This document shows, piece by piece, positions 20,578-31,258 of a stretch of DNA of 64,000 bases. The position numbers and the translations under genes are program-made. Each line of letters opens with the position of its first letter. The first letter of the stretch is position 1. The notes beneath the pieces are model-generated. The model ran no database searches. It was given only the letters and a program-made list of their open reading frames with translations, and had not been told where the DNA came from. The stretch lies in contig OY754978.1 in the NCBI GenBank assembly GCA_963576475.1, positions 1,475,364 through 1,539,363 of the forward strand, in the 5' to 3' direction. Origin of the DNA: Molanna angustata. Its lineage: Eukaryota > Arthropoda > Insecta > Trichoptera > Molannidae.

Positions 20578-21094
20578 CAAAAGCAGAATCCACCAAGCAA
20601 GAGTCGCCTTCAACAAAAGATCAACAATTTTTGAATCCCCTAACATTTCCATCAAAATTAGGAAAAATTTGATCAAGTCTCTTGTCTGGAGTGTACTGCT
20701 ATATGGCTGTGAAACATGGACCATCAGCCAACGCGAAACGGGACGTCTGTCTACGTTTGAGATGTGGTGCTACAGACGCATGGCTAAAGTTCACTGGTCA
20801 GAACACATCAGCAACGACGAGGTACTAAGTAGGGTTGGAGAGACAAGGCAAATTATGAAAAGGATTGCCCAACAGAGAACAACTTGGATAGGCCACAAAA
20901 TCCGGCACCCAGGCCTGCTTTTTACCATCGTCGAAGGAATGATTGATGGGGGTAACTGTAGAGGTCGCCCCAGAAACAATTATATAGACCAGATAATCGG
21001 TGACGTGCGCTGTAGCAGCTACAAAGAGATGAAGAGACTGGCGGACGATAGAGTCAAGTGGAAAGATCGAGTGTTTGGTGCAGACCAATCTTAG
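20541..21094 (+). pseudogene. 5'-truncated RTE-like LINE, C-terminal part of the polymerase ORF
   Basis: The frame encodes the region downstream of the reverse-transcriptase core that is typical of RTE-type elements: a KSLVWSVLLYGCETW motif, then R.AKVHWSEHISNDEV, an RRTTWIGH-like segment and a C-terminal GRPR.NYIDQI. The catalytic RT motifs and the endonuclease are missing, so it is a dead fragment. The first methionine of the open frame (20486) lies inside the inverted-repeat arm and is not a real start. Comparable C-termini are often annotated in insect genomes as craniofacial development protein 2-like, which is a retrotransposon artefact. Confidence 0.8.
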
Positions 21095-21129
21095 GATTGT
21101 GTCCCAGAAGAAGACTGTCCATTCGTTAG

Positions 21130-21592
21130 AATTAGATTCGAAATAAGTCTTATTTATTCCATATTTTGTTAATATTCAAATGTTATTCTTGCCCCATACA
21201 CGAGTGTCCACACTTGCAATGGGGCAATTATATTGAAATGTTTATTTTTGTATTCATAATTTCACATAAGATATTTCTTAAAAAAATATACATATAAATA
21301 AACTAATGCCCCAATTGTAGACAGCCAAATAATTCGAAATTGAATATTCTTTATAGGACTGTTAGTTTGGTTAATGATTTATTTTAATTATTGATATGTT
21401 TCATAATATATACTGTTCCTATTCACTGTTCTGATGGTATGCCTCACATGAAATGATCAAAACATAACCAAGAATAATTTTATTCTAACTATGTAACTTA
21501 AAATGTGTTTTCATATGACACCCTGAGAGATTTGTGTCGCATGATATGTGTCACATGAAATGAACAGAACATAATCAATAATTAAATTTATT
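21130..21592. repeat. ZNF 3' flank with a residual copy of the last codons
   Basis: Bases 21180-21500 resemble the ZNF-5 3' flank. At about 21485-21513 the minus strand reads HMKTHFK then stop, which is the end of a ZNF gene, and the motif CACATGAAATGA is repeated ahead of the true ZNF-6 end at 21593. This is a leftover from a duplication or unequal exchange at the 3' end. Confidence 0.7.
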
Positions 21593-23119
21593 CTAACTAA
21601 GTAACTTGAAATGTGTCTTCATATGACTGATTAGGGCACCTTTTTGTACAAATTTTTTATCGCATATATCACATTTGTATTTCTTTACGTTGTTGTGTAT
21701 TTTGAGATGTTCTCTAAGTGTTTTACGACTGGACATTCCTTTGCCACAAATCTGACATTCGTGTCTCTTGACACCATCGTGCTTTGCCATGTGATCCATC
21801 AAATCGGTCTTCCGGTAAAATCCTAAACTGCAAACGCTACATCGGTGATCTTTCTGTTTCAAATGTGATCTCTTCATATGGTGATTGAGTAAAACATTGG
21901 CGATGAATTTCTTGTCGCACATGGTACAAGGATACATTTGGCATTTGACATCATGCACAACCAACATGTGGCGTCTCCTGGTCATGATGGTCCGGAACTT
22001 TTCCGGACATTTCAAACACTGATGTCTTATTTCATTGTTGTGTTTTGTACGAATGTGAATTTTTAAATTACATTTGATAATGAATTTCCTATCGCACAAT
22101 TTGCACTTGAACCTCTTGTTACCTTGCAAGTGGATCTTGAAATGACTTCTCAGACTGAAGATGGATATGTAAGTTCTACCACAGACGTGACACAGAGCGT
22201 TTGGAAAGTGTTGCTTGTAGTGCGGACGAAGGAAGCTGTTGCTGTCAAATGTTCTGTCGCACATGGGACATTGCAGAATAGAGGGATCCAGAAGGGGCAC
22301 AACGAAGGGAGGTCGTTGACACATTTCCAGCTCCCTTTTATATCCCGTGGCTGTCTTCATTTGTTCCGAAGTCGTACTCCAATTATCTTGGTCACTTTCA
22401 CTGTCGACATTCAATATATCCATACAATCATTATCATCACTGATGTTTAACGGTGATTGAATATTTATGAAATAGTTCTCAGTTTCTGTTTCACATTTCA
22501 ATTTTATATTGTCAGTTTTGGTTTTATTGATTGTTGTTATATTGTCTTGTTCAAGTATTGTCATATCTGTGTAACAATAATCATGATCAATTGTATTAAA
22601 CTGGACTGGTTCAGATATATCTATAACATAATTATCATTATGCGTATAATTATCATTGCAAATGACATTTGTAATATTATATTTAGTAGCTTCATTCTCA
22701 ACATTTTGATTAATATTTTTAGATTTTCTATCTGATTGTTTCATATATTTTGATAAATGTGAATTAGAGAATAATGATGCATTAGCGCTTTTGTCAACAT
22801 CTTGGGAAGTAATGTCTGCGCATAACTTGGTGTAAGACAATTTGACTTTTTCACGAAACTTATAACAAAAGCGCACGCCCTTGACGCAAATGTCGCATAT
22901 GAAATATTTAATTTTGTTTGACGTTTGTGTAAAGTTCATTTTGAAACATTTTTTAATCATTCTTGAATAGTTTTCGACTGTTCCGTCGATTAGAAAATGA
23001 TCTTTCTGCATTAAATTCAGATTTTCTGTACGTTTACATATTACGCAGAGTATGCTCATTTTCAAATCTTTCATAGTGTCCATTATTTGATGATATTTAG
23101 TTCCATGAAATTTGTCCAA
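21593..23119 (-). CDS. ZAD-C2H2 zinc-finger protein (ZNF-6)
   Basis: 508 residues as the longest open frame. ZAD ligands are C25/C28 and C75/C78. The linker is unusually long, rich in Asn, Asp and Thr, and acidic toward its end. DNWSTTSEQMKTATGYK near residue 250 leads into eight fingers with the array's MTRRRHM (finger 4) and SSRKTLREHLKIH (finger 7) helices. M13 (23083) sits in the ATATCATCAAAYAATGG context used by ZNF-3, -4, -5 and -10, so the biological start is probably M13 and not M1. AATAAA lies a few bases past the stop. The gene is near-identical to ZNF-7 and ZNF-8. Confidence 0.94.
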   Translation of the reverse strand: MDKFHGTKYHQIMDTMKDLKMSILCVICKRTENLNLMQKDHFLIDGTVENYSRMIKKCFKMNFTQTSNKIKYFICDICVKGVRFCYKFREKVKLSYTKLCADITSQDVDKSANASLFSNSHLSKYMKQSDRKSKNINQNVENEATKYNITNVICNDNYTHNDNYVIDISEPVQFNTIDHDYCYTDMTILEQDNITTINKTKTDNIKLKCETETENYFINIQSPLNISDDNDCMDILNVDSESDQDNWSTTSEQMKTATGYKRELEMCQRPPFVVPLLDPSILQCPMCDRTFDSNSFLRPHYKQHFPNALCHVCGRTYISIFSLRSHFKIHLQGNKRFKCKLCDRKFIIKCNLKIHIRTKHNNEIRHQCLKCPEKFRTIMTRRRHMLVVHDVKCQMYPCTMCDKKFIANVLLNHHMKRSHLKQKDHRCSVCSLGFYRKTDLMDHMAKHDGVKRHECQICGKGMSSRKTLREHLKIHNNVKKYKCDICDKKFVQKGALISHMKTHFKLLS

Positions 23120-23171
23120 TTATAATCAAAATACTTGTCCTTCACTTTGACTTCCGTCCTTAGTTTTGAGG

Positions 23172-23212
23172 ACTATTGAATGAAGACCATCTAAAAATAA
23201 TGACTGTGTCAG
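23172..23212 (-). promoter_or_regulatory. Leader block of ZNF-6
   Basis: In mRNA sense it reads CATTATTTTTAG|ATGGTCTTCATTCAATAG, which gives a 5-codon uORF. The GGATAGTAAGG motif is absent in this subfamily. Confidence 0.55.
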
Positions 23213-23959
23213 AAAGTCACTTGGAATGTTTATTTAAATACAAATCAAAGTGTCACTGAATCTGTAAGGGTTATAAAGTCTCAAAAATGATTTAAAAAAA
23301 GTATATAATTTCATAGATATGAGTATTTTGTTAATAGATACTGTCTATATTTTCTGCAAATAATAAATAGTGGAAATATTCCACATCTAATAAATGGTTC
23401 TTTGTAAATATGAAATTGCGATCAGATTTGAGTTTCAAGATTAAGGCTACACATATCCTTCAAAATGTAGTGGCGTCTAAGAGAATATTAGATAATAAAA
23501 ATTTGCAAAATTTGAAAAGAATCGATTGAGTACTTAAGAATAAAAATGCCGTACATAGTTCACAGCATACGCACACACAAATATATTGTGATGAAACTTT
23601 CAGAATACAATCTCAGCATTATACTAGTTGATAATATGCAATAAAAAAATTGTGAAATCATAACTCCCCCTTGGGGTAGTGAGGAGTACAAGAACAATTC
23701 AACCACACTGACCAACTGACCAACATCAAATGGTTTTATTTCTAAATGTCTCATGGCATTGCACTAGTAACATACAATTTGTATCTGTTTTTATTTAATA
23801 CTAAGGTCACTAACCTACATTCATGTTAGGCCATCACTAACTGTTGATATGCAATGACATATGGTAATACTAATGTCGGTCTTTCTTCTTTTTCGTGTCC
23901 AGCTAAGTTCTACCACTCCAATAAGCAGCGACTGAAATCGCGTTGTCATTTGTCATAAT
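23213..23959. other. Spacer upstream of ZNF-6
   Basis: No gene. Bases 23253-23275 form the empty-site counterpart of the insertion found upstream of ZNF-8 at 32927-33290. Confidence 0.5.
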
Positions 23960-23962
23960 CAG

Positions 23963-25010
23963 ATCCTCAGGACTACAGACCACTCCCATCAGTGGATACA
24001 TCATGGTCATCATGGGTTGCGCCGCATTCGCATCGGGTGTCATCTGTTGCAGACAGGTACTTCCACCTTTGCAGGTTTTTTTTACATCTGGTTACGCCGA
24101 CCCTGAGTCTATTGAGGGTCTTCCATAGAGCGCATATGTGCTCTCCAACTCCGATACTTTCATTTGGTTCCATCCATGGTGCCGCTCCAGAGTCCAGTCG
24201 CCAGAGTTCTTCTCAACTCTGTTGAGAGGACTCAACAGGGGATGTGGCCTTGATAAAACTTTTCCTGGACTTCAGGCGTGACACCACTGGCTGGTGATGG
24301 TATAAAGGGTGGCGTATGTTGTGGGTTTGTTGTACCTCTCTGCATCTGCCGCAGTTTTACGTCGAATATGTGGTGGGGCAATTCCAATTATTGGGTACAG
24401 TCTCTCAGTTGGTGTGGGCTTTAAGCACCCCGAGACTATTCGTTTCATATCATTCAAGGCAACGTCCACCAGTTTGGAGTGAGTAGATTTCTGCCATACC
24501 GGACACGCATATTCCGCCGCAGACAGGCATAAACCCTGAGCTGACGTCCTCAGCACTGATGGCGTCGCACCCCACACTGTCCCAGTGAGTTTGCGCAAAA
24601 TATTGTTTCTGGCGCATACTTTTTGTTTTGTGTTCTAACAGTGTTCTTTAAAGGTCAGGGTTCTATCCAGGGTGACCCCCAAATATTTAGGAGTGCCGCA
24701 GTGTTTCACTCTCTCCCCCATCCACTCCACCTTAAGTTATCTGTTTGCTTCTCTATTTTTTAGGTGAAAAGTGGAAAGCTGCGTCTTCCCTGGGTTTGGC
24801 CTTAGATTGTTTTCTTTATACCAACTCCCAAGAATCCACAGTGACCTAGTCAGACTTTCATCAACCCGCTGAAATGTATCCTCCTGAGCCGCCACAGCAG
24901 TATCATTGGCATATATAAAGTGTGTGGTGGGTTGGTCGTTTGTATATATACCTATTATAAAGTATGGGCGCCAAGACGCTTTCCTGTGGGAGCCCATTTT
25001 TTTGGCTTCT
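23963..25010 (-). pseudogene. Decayed Jockey/RTE-type LINE, 3' half of the RT ORF
   Basis: Pieces of one minus-strand polymerase are spread over several frames. In order they are G-L-P-Q-(E)-S-V-L-A-P near 25000-24960 (motif B), FIYANDTAVAAQE near 24895 with N replacing the first catalytic D of YADD, PNPGKTQ near 24790, EYACPVWQKSTHSK near 24500, and RVGVTRCKKNLQRW followed by a CxC near 24060. Frameshifts separate the blocks and the catalytic aspartate is lost, so this copy is inactive. Confidence 0.82.
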
Positions 25011-25264
25011 CCATCTGCTCTTCCTCCTTAATGTCGGTAATACAGAGGACTGTTATCCCACCTAGCGTCTGTTCACCGCATGTAACTTGTTGTTCTTGTG
25101 CTAACAATAAAATCCATGTATTGCTCTAATCTGTGTATTAATTAATCAGTTCCAATCTAAAGAATCATCACATTTTCCATAACTAACCTATGTAAAATCC
25201 AAATTGAAGGGTGTACCAAAACTCATCTATAAGCTGAGTACTGGATGTAGTCTATGTTATGACT

Positions 25265-26083
25265 AGGGCCCGGATTAATATGTAAATACATATTTTTAAT
25301 TTACACTATTTTCTGTCTGGTATGTGTTCTCTACCTAGATTATCATATATAGATTGTGAAAAACTATTTTTTATATTCCATATTTTTCCATATTTCATGG
25401 TTAAGTCCATATTTTACAAAAAAAATATCACAATCATCCATATTTTCAATTTTTATATCATAAAACATGAGTTAGTTCACAAAAATTGATATAATTTTAC
25501 GTGTTTGCATTCTCGCCACAACATGGCCGCGCGTGTTTCATTTCTCTCGAGCATTATTCGTCGTAATTTGATTTTTTATTCTCTAAATTCATTTACCTCA
25601 CATTGTCTGCCCCCGCGCTGCGGTAAACAAAAACTTAAGTATAGACAAAAATAAAGGATTTGATATCCTAAAAACAATTAATAAAGTTCTGAGCGGAAGC
25701 TTTGAGGGTACCTACTGCAGACGTGCCTATTACATCATGTGACGTGGAAAGATCTTTCAGCCAATATATTTATATTTAGACCAAATCGACAAAGTTTTAA
25801 TTTCGATAGTTTAAAAAAGCATGTAAATTGTGTACTGCAATCAATTTAATAAGACAGATTTAGAGGAAAATGAATGAAACTTCATTTTTTTATTTGAATT
25901 ACCTGGACATTTCGTTGTAATTTTATAATCTTTTTGATGTAACAGTTACTGCATAGTAATTTCTCACAATAAACAATGTTTAATATGAAAGAGATTCTTA
26001 TTTTACTCTCCATATTTTACATTTTTTAGTCCATATTATATGTACATATTTTGAATTTTTTAATACATATTTATCCGTGCCCT
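25265..26083 (+). mobile_element. hAT-type transposon remnant
   Basis: The outer ends AGGGCCCGGATTAATATGT and the complement of ACATATTTATCCGTGCCCT form an imperfect inverted repeat. From 25726 the plus strand reads PITSCDVERSFSQY, the signature start of the hAT C-terminal dimerisation domain, and NFDSLKKHVNCVLQ follows after an in-frame TAG. Only about 40 residues of transposase survive. I did not find a clean 8-bp target duplication. Confidence 0.72.
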
Positions 26084-26171
26084 ATATATAACTTATTTAC
26101 TTTTCTGATGATATGTGTCACATGAAATGAACAAAACATAACCAAGAATGAAATTTATTCTAACTAAGTAA

Positions 26172-27686
26172 CTAGAAATGTGTCTTCATATGACTGATTA
26201 GGGTACCTTTTTGTACAAATTTTTTATTGCATATATCACATTTGTATTTCTTCACGTTGTTGTGTATTTTGAGATGTTCTCTTAGTGTGTTACGACTGGA
26301 CATTCCTTTGCCGCAAATCTGACAATCGTGTCTCTTGAAACCGTAGTGCTTTACTATGTGATCCATCAGATCGCTCTTCCTGAAAAATCCTAAACTGCAA
26401 ACGTTACATCGGTGATCTTTCTCTTTGAAATGTGATTTCTTCATGTGTTGATTGAGTAAAACATTGGCAATGTATTTCTTGTCGCACATGGTACAAGGAT
26501 ACATTTGGCATTTGACGTCATGCACGGCCAACATGTGGCGTCTCCTGGTCATGGTACAACGGAACTTTTCCGGACATTTCGAACACTGAATTCTTATTTC
26601 GTTGTTGTGTTTTGTACGCACGTGACATTGTAAATTATATTTTTCAATGAATTTTGAATCGCACAGATTGCACTCAAACCTCTTGTTACCTTGCAAATGG
26701 ATCTTGAAATGACTTCTCAGACTGAAGATGGATATGTAAGTTCTACCACAGACGTGACACAGAGCGTTTGGAAAGTGTTGCTTGTAGTGCGGACGAAGGA
26801 AGCTGTTGCTGTCAAATGTTCTGTCACACATGGGACATTGCAGAATAGAGGGATCCAGAGGGGGCACAACGAAGGGAGGTCGTTGACACATTTCCAGCTC
26901 CCTTTTATACCCCGTAGCTGTCTTCATTTGTTCCGAAGTCGTACTCCAATTATCTTGGTCACTTTCACTGTCGAAATTCAATATATCCATACAATCATTA
27001 TCATCACTGATGTTTAACGGTGATTGAATATTTATGAAATAGTTCTCAGTCTCTGTTTCACATTTCAATTTTATATTGTCAGTTTTTATTTTATTGTTTG
27101 TTGTTATATTGTCTTGTTCAAGTATTGTCATATCTGTGTAACAATAATCATGATCTATTGTATCAAACTGGACTTGGTCAGATATATCTATAACACTTGA
27201 TTTCTGAGTATAATTATTATCATTGCAAATGACATTTGTAATATTATATTTAGTAGCTTCACCCTCAACATTTTGATTAATATTCTTAGATTTTCTATCT
27301 GATTGTTTCACATATTTTGATAAATGTGAATTAGAGAATAATGATACATTAGCGCTTTTGTCAACATATTGGGAAGAAGTGTTTGCACATAACTTGGTAT
27401 AAGACAATTTGACTTTTTCACGAAACTTATAACAAAATCGCACTCCCATGACGCAAATGTCGCATATGAAATATTTAATTTTGTTTGACGTTTGTGTAAA
27501 GTTCATTTTGAAACATTTTTTAATCATTCTTGAATAGTTTTCGACTGTTCCGTCGATTAGAAAATGATCTTTCTGCATTAAATTCAGATTTTCTGTACGT
27601 TTACATATTATGCAGAGTATGCTCCTTTTCAAATCTTTCATAGTCTCCATTATTTGATGATATTTAGTTCCATGAAATTTGTCCAA
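26172..27686 (-). CDS. ZAD-C2H2 zinc-finger protein (ZNF-7)
   Basis: 504 residues, sister to ZNF-6 and ZNF-8. The ZAD has C25/C28 and C75/C78, followed by the long Asn/Asp-rich linker, the WSTTSEQMKTATGYK motif and eight fingers. Compared with its sisters, finger 3 differs most (DSKFIEKYNLQCHVRTKH), and finger 6 has HIVKHYG in place of HMAKHDG. M13 (27650) is the likely start, as for ZNF-6. AATAAA follows the stop within about 20 bases. The frame is intact. Confidence 0.94.
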   Translation of the reverse strand: MDKFHGTKYHQIMETMKDLKRSILCIICKRTENLNLMQKDHFLIDGTVENYSRMIKKCFKMNFTQTSNKIKYFICDICVMGVRFCYKFREKVKLSYTKLCANTSSQYVDKSANVSLFSNSHLSKYVKQSDRKSKNINQNVEGEATKYNITNVICNDNNYTQKSSVIDISDQVQFDTIDHDYCYTDMTILEQDNITTNNKIKTDNIKLKCETETENYFINIQSPLNISDDNDCMDILNFDSESDQDNWSTTSEQMKTATGYKRELEMCQRPPFVVPPLDPSILQCPMCDRTFDSNSFLRPHYKQHFPNALCHVCGRTYISIFSLRSHFKIHLQGNKRFECNLCDSKFIEKYNLQCHVRTKHNNEIRIQCSKCPEKFRCTMTRRRHMLAVHDVKCQMYPCTMCDKKYIANVLLNQHMKKSHFKEKDHRCNVCSLGFFRKSDLMDHIVKHYGFKRHDCQICGKGMSSRNTLREHLKIHNNVKKYKCDICNKKFVQKGTLISHMKTHF

Positions 27687-27737
27687 TTATAATCAAAATA
27701 CTTGTCCTTCACTTTGACTTCCGTCCTTAGTTTTGAG

Positions 27738-27777
27738 GACTATTGAATGAAGACCATCTAAAAATAATGACTGTGTC
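27738..27777 (-). promoter_or_regulatory. Leader block of ZNF-7
   Basis: It has the same sequence as ZNF-6: CATTATTTTTAG|ATGGTCTTCATTCAATAG (5-codon uORF). Confidence 0.55.
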
Positions 27778-28940
27778 AGAAAGTCACTAGGAATGTTTAT
27801 TTAAATACAAATAAAGTGTTATTGAAGATACAAATCAAAGTGTCATTGAATCTGTATACAACAATACTCTGTCAAACTATTAGTAATTTGTTAAAAAGTT
27901 CCTATGAATAAAATACTAAATAATGATAAATCTTAGTGTATTTATTGTGAAATAGTTAAAATATTCATTTATATAGTGTGAACTACCCCCACTTTCACCA
28001 AGGTTCCTAAGCGCTAAAATCAATTTTTTGATGCACTTAGCGTAAAATTACGTTTCACCAAACAATCTTACTACCGTTAAGTGACGCCGGCGACTCAATT
28101 CTTAAGTGACGGTCTATTGTGGATCAAGTCATTCATCAACGTATTTTGTTACTAAAATTATTACATTTTAGCACTTGTTATATTTTATATTATATTTGAT
28201 TTCTATACTATCCAGATATATTATTATCACGATACACTGGGTTTGTCAAAAATTCATGGTGTCAAAACATTGCTTTTTGTATTTGTTAAATAAAATTGAA
28301 TTTCATTTAAAACAGCATAATTGATGTCAACGAAAACAATAATGGCGGTATGCACAAAGACACAGGTATTAGCAAGGGTAGAATAGCAGGTATGTGATAT
28401 GTTTGTAAACATGGTTTCAGGTATACAGCGCTCGCGACCATTTACGACACTAATGCGAATATACCTACTGATGAGAAGAAAGTAATACTTTTTTTCAAAC
28501 AAATTCAGAAACTTGTAAAAATTGTAAACTACACACTGTCATAATATTTGATTGTTATTTTAATAAAGGAAACAAGATAAATTATGTGTTCTTGATTTTT
28601 AAATATTTCTATATAATTTAACTTGAGTTCGTATTCCTTTACACCGGAAATTTAAGGAGAGTTGAGCCTAGGGCTCAATTAAGAATGTTGGTTTTTAGTT
28701 GGTGAAATACAAATTCACTGAGTGATGCACTCAAGGATTTGAGCTCCGAGCAGGTAGTTAGTTGATGATCCATTTGATGTACCTTGGAGAACAAGGCCAC
28801 TAGTGTGTAAAAAAAGAAATTAGGTCCTATTCAACTTTTATGTGGACTTGGAAGTACAATTTTAAAACCTTCTAACAAACATTAACAGTGGGTTGGCATT
28901 TTACCAGTTCTCTTGAAAGATAAACTATATCATTAAGATA
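27778..28940. other. Spacer, possible unclassified element
   Basis: Motifs such as TTTCACCAA near 27995 and 28054 and TTGGTGAAAT near 28700 hint at a degenerate inverted-repeat element, but I could not align two ends. An 82-codon minus frame at 28254-28502 has no known domain. Confidence 0.35.
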
Positions 28941-28946
28941 GACAAC

Positions 28947-29633
28947 ATGCCACAGAAATAGGGCACTCGACCTGTCATAAAAGAGGACGTTACCCCACCC
29001 TCGCCAAATGATAAAATAATGGAGACAATATTTAATTATGTTGACAAAAAGATGGGTGAAATGAAGAAGGATAAATTTAGGAAATATGAAGAGGAATCTA
29101 GGGAAAAAAAGCGCAGTGCGGAGTTCATAAGTGAAAAATTTGATAAAATGAGAGTAAAATTTGATGAAACCTTGGCTCTTCAAAATGAAGTTAAAGTTAT
29201 GAGGGAAGAAAATGAAAAGAAGGATAAAAGAATGAAAAACTTAGAGTCAAAAATAGCAGAATTAGAACAACATCAAATTAGTATTAACTGTATTGAAATA
29301 GCAGGACTGGATGAAATTATAGGAGAACCTCCTGTTGAAACAGCAATCAGAGTTGGTAAAGAGTTGGGTATAAATATTCAACCAGATGACATTAATTTAG
29401 CCCGTAGGGTACCTAACCGAAGCAATATGAAGGTAAAAACTTCAAATAGACTTTACATTAAATTTCACAGTGATCGCACTCGTCAAAGATTTTTAGAAAA
29501 TAGAGCAAAGGCTAAAGAAATGGCAAACATCTATATTGGAGAAGTTATTTCTCCATATTATAAGGAACTACTCTGGAAGACGAAGCAAGTAGCGAAAGAA
29601 AAGGGTATGTTTGGTTCAAAGAAGGTAAAATAA
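28947..29633 (+). pseudogene. LINE ORF1-like nucleic-acid-binding protein, with an early nonsense codon
   Basis: From 29019, 204 residues are open. An N-terminal lysine/glutamate-rich coiled coil (about residues 15-90) is followed by a C-terminal basic domain resembling the FP25K-like domain found in ORF1 of several insect LINEs (RVPNRSNMKVKTSNRLYIKF, then RF.ENRAKAKEM). The natural start is probably 28947: M-P-Q-K, then TAG, then the frame continues to 29019. It lies directly ahead of an endonuclease fragment of the same element. Confidence 0.72.
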
Positions 29634-29849
29634 TGGTGAGATGAGAATCAGGAGCAAAAATAAATTTCATAAAACAGGTGGAAGATCTAATGTTATTAAT
29701 TTAGATTTGCTGTTAATTACCTGTACACCTTTTACATACTGAATATGGAACTATCTTAAATTGATTTAGACTTTGAATTTAATAAAAGTCAATATATGAC
29801 AAAAAATATGACTGTATGTAAGGAATTTTTGATGAACACCCACTTTTCT

Positions 29850-31236
29850 TTTTTTTTGTATGAGCATCCGTAGTTTTGGTAAGAATCTAGAAGAGACACT
29901 CGTGTTATTAAAAGCAATGAACCGTAGATTTGATGTCATAGTGTTTACTGAAGCATGGATTGGTAATAATTTCGTATCTAAACCTATTGAAGGATACACA
30001 ACATATAATACATCAAAAAATATTCTCCAGAGTGATGGTGTGGTGGTGTATATTGGAGACTCAATAGCCCCTACAGTTAAGGAGATCGAGATTACTGGTT
30101 CAGGTTGTCTGCAGATCGATATGCATGATTCAACAACATTAATTGCACTATACAGATCACCTTCACAACATTCAATCGAACCATTATTGGAAGCATTAGA
30201 AAATGTGTTAATTAAAAATGTGCAGGTGAAAAACTTAATATTGACAGGTGATTTCAACATTGATATATTAGACAAGTATAGCCCAAGTGTAATGAAATAT
30301 TCATAGTATAATAGCTTCATGAATATTCATCACTCATAGCATCTCATGGACTTAGACCCATGATAAATGGAGTAACAAGAGAATCACAAAATTCTGAATC
30401 TTGTATTGATCACATTATGACACGATCCAAAATGAAATTTTCTTCCATGATATTTCAAACTGCAATTACTGACCACTACGCTATTATCCTGAAGAGTGAT
30501 TCGTTGAAAGGTAAGTACAATACAGAAAAGAATCATTAACTTCATTGACTTGGATGATAATCTGAGTAAGGAAACATGACGATGTAAACGAAGCCATTGC
30601 TAATTTTATTGTGAGTTTACAAAGGCATATTGCAGATTGCTTAATGGTGAAGCGACTCCACAAAAAAAATGCTTAAAACCATGGATAACGGATTTACTAA
30701 TAAAATGTATAATAAAACGAGATCGAATGCATTTTCAGTGCAAGAGAAATCCAAACAATGATACATTACATGCATATTACAAGAGATATAGAAACTGGTG
30801 TACCACTACTCTTAAAACAACAAGGCAAAATTACTATAAATCCAAACTAAATGATATAAAGGAGGATCAAAAAAAAAGGTGGAAAATTATTAAGGAAGCA
30901 GCCGGAATGCAATCAGGCCCAACTCCACTGCAAGTACTAAATATTAACAACTTGGATGTGAATATTAATGAACATCCCTCCTTGATAACGAACGACATAA
31001 ATGATTTTTTCACAAATGTTGGTAAGGATTATGTTCATAAATTAATGACAAAGCAAAATACAAGGGAAGAAGATTGCATACATACATTTTAATCAGAAAA
31101 TAAGACTACATCTGACTTCACCTTTACTCCAACAACAACATCTGAGATAATGAAAATTATTAAGTCTTTAAATACAAGCTTTTCTACGGGTATTGATGAT
31201 ATAAGCACCACAGTTTTTAAACATTGTATAAAAAAT
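29850..31236 (+). pseudogene. LINE ORF2 fragments: endonuclease and N-terminal RT region, truncated
   Basis: 29860-30306 encodes an APE-type endonuclease piece (IVFTEAWIG and LTGDFNID, the latter holding the catalytic D and N). The C-terminal endonuclease motif (SCIDHI, then ITDHYAI) follows in another frame near 30400-30475. 30637-31092 encodes the endonuclease-RT connector (KPWITDLL...RDRMHFQCKRNP). After a stop, ISTTVFKHCIKN near 31205 begins the RT domain. The sequence then breaks off at about 31236, exactly where the ZNF-8 3' flank begins. The element is of CR1/Jockey layout and is inactive. Confidence 0.8.
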
Positions 31237-31258
31237 GTAACCAAGAATTAAATTTATT

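Noticed and set aside
25257..26093. 8-bp target duplication around the hAT remnant
   Set aside because: TTATGACT on the left has no matching octamer at the right boundary, so the duplication is not claimed.
27980..28790. Possible DNA transposon with TTTCACCAA ends
   Set aside because: I could not align two inverted ends or find a target duplication, so it is left as spacer.
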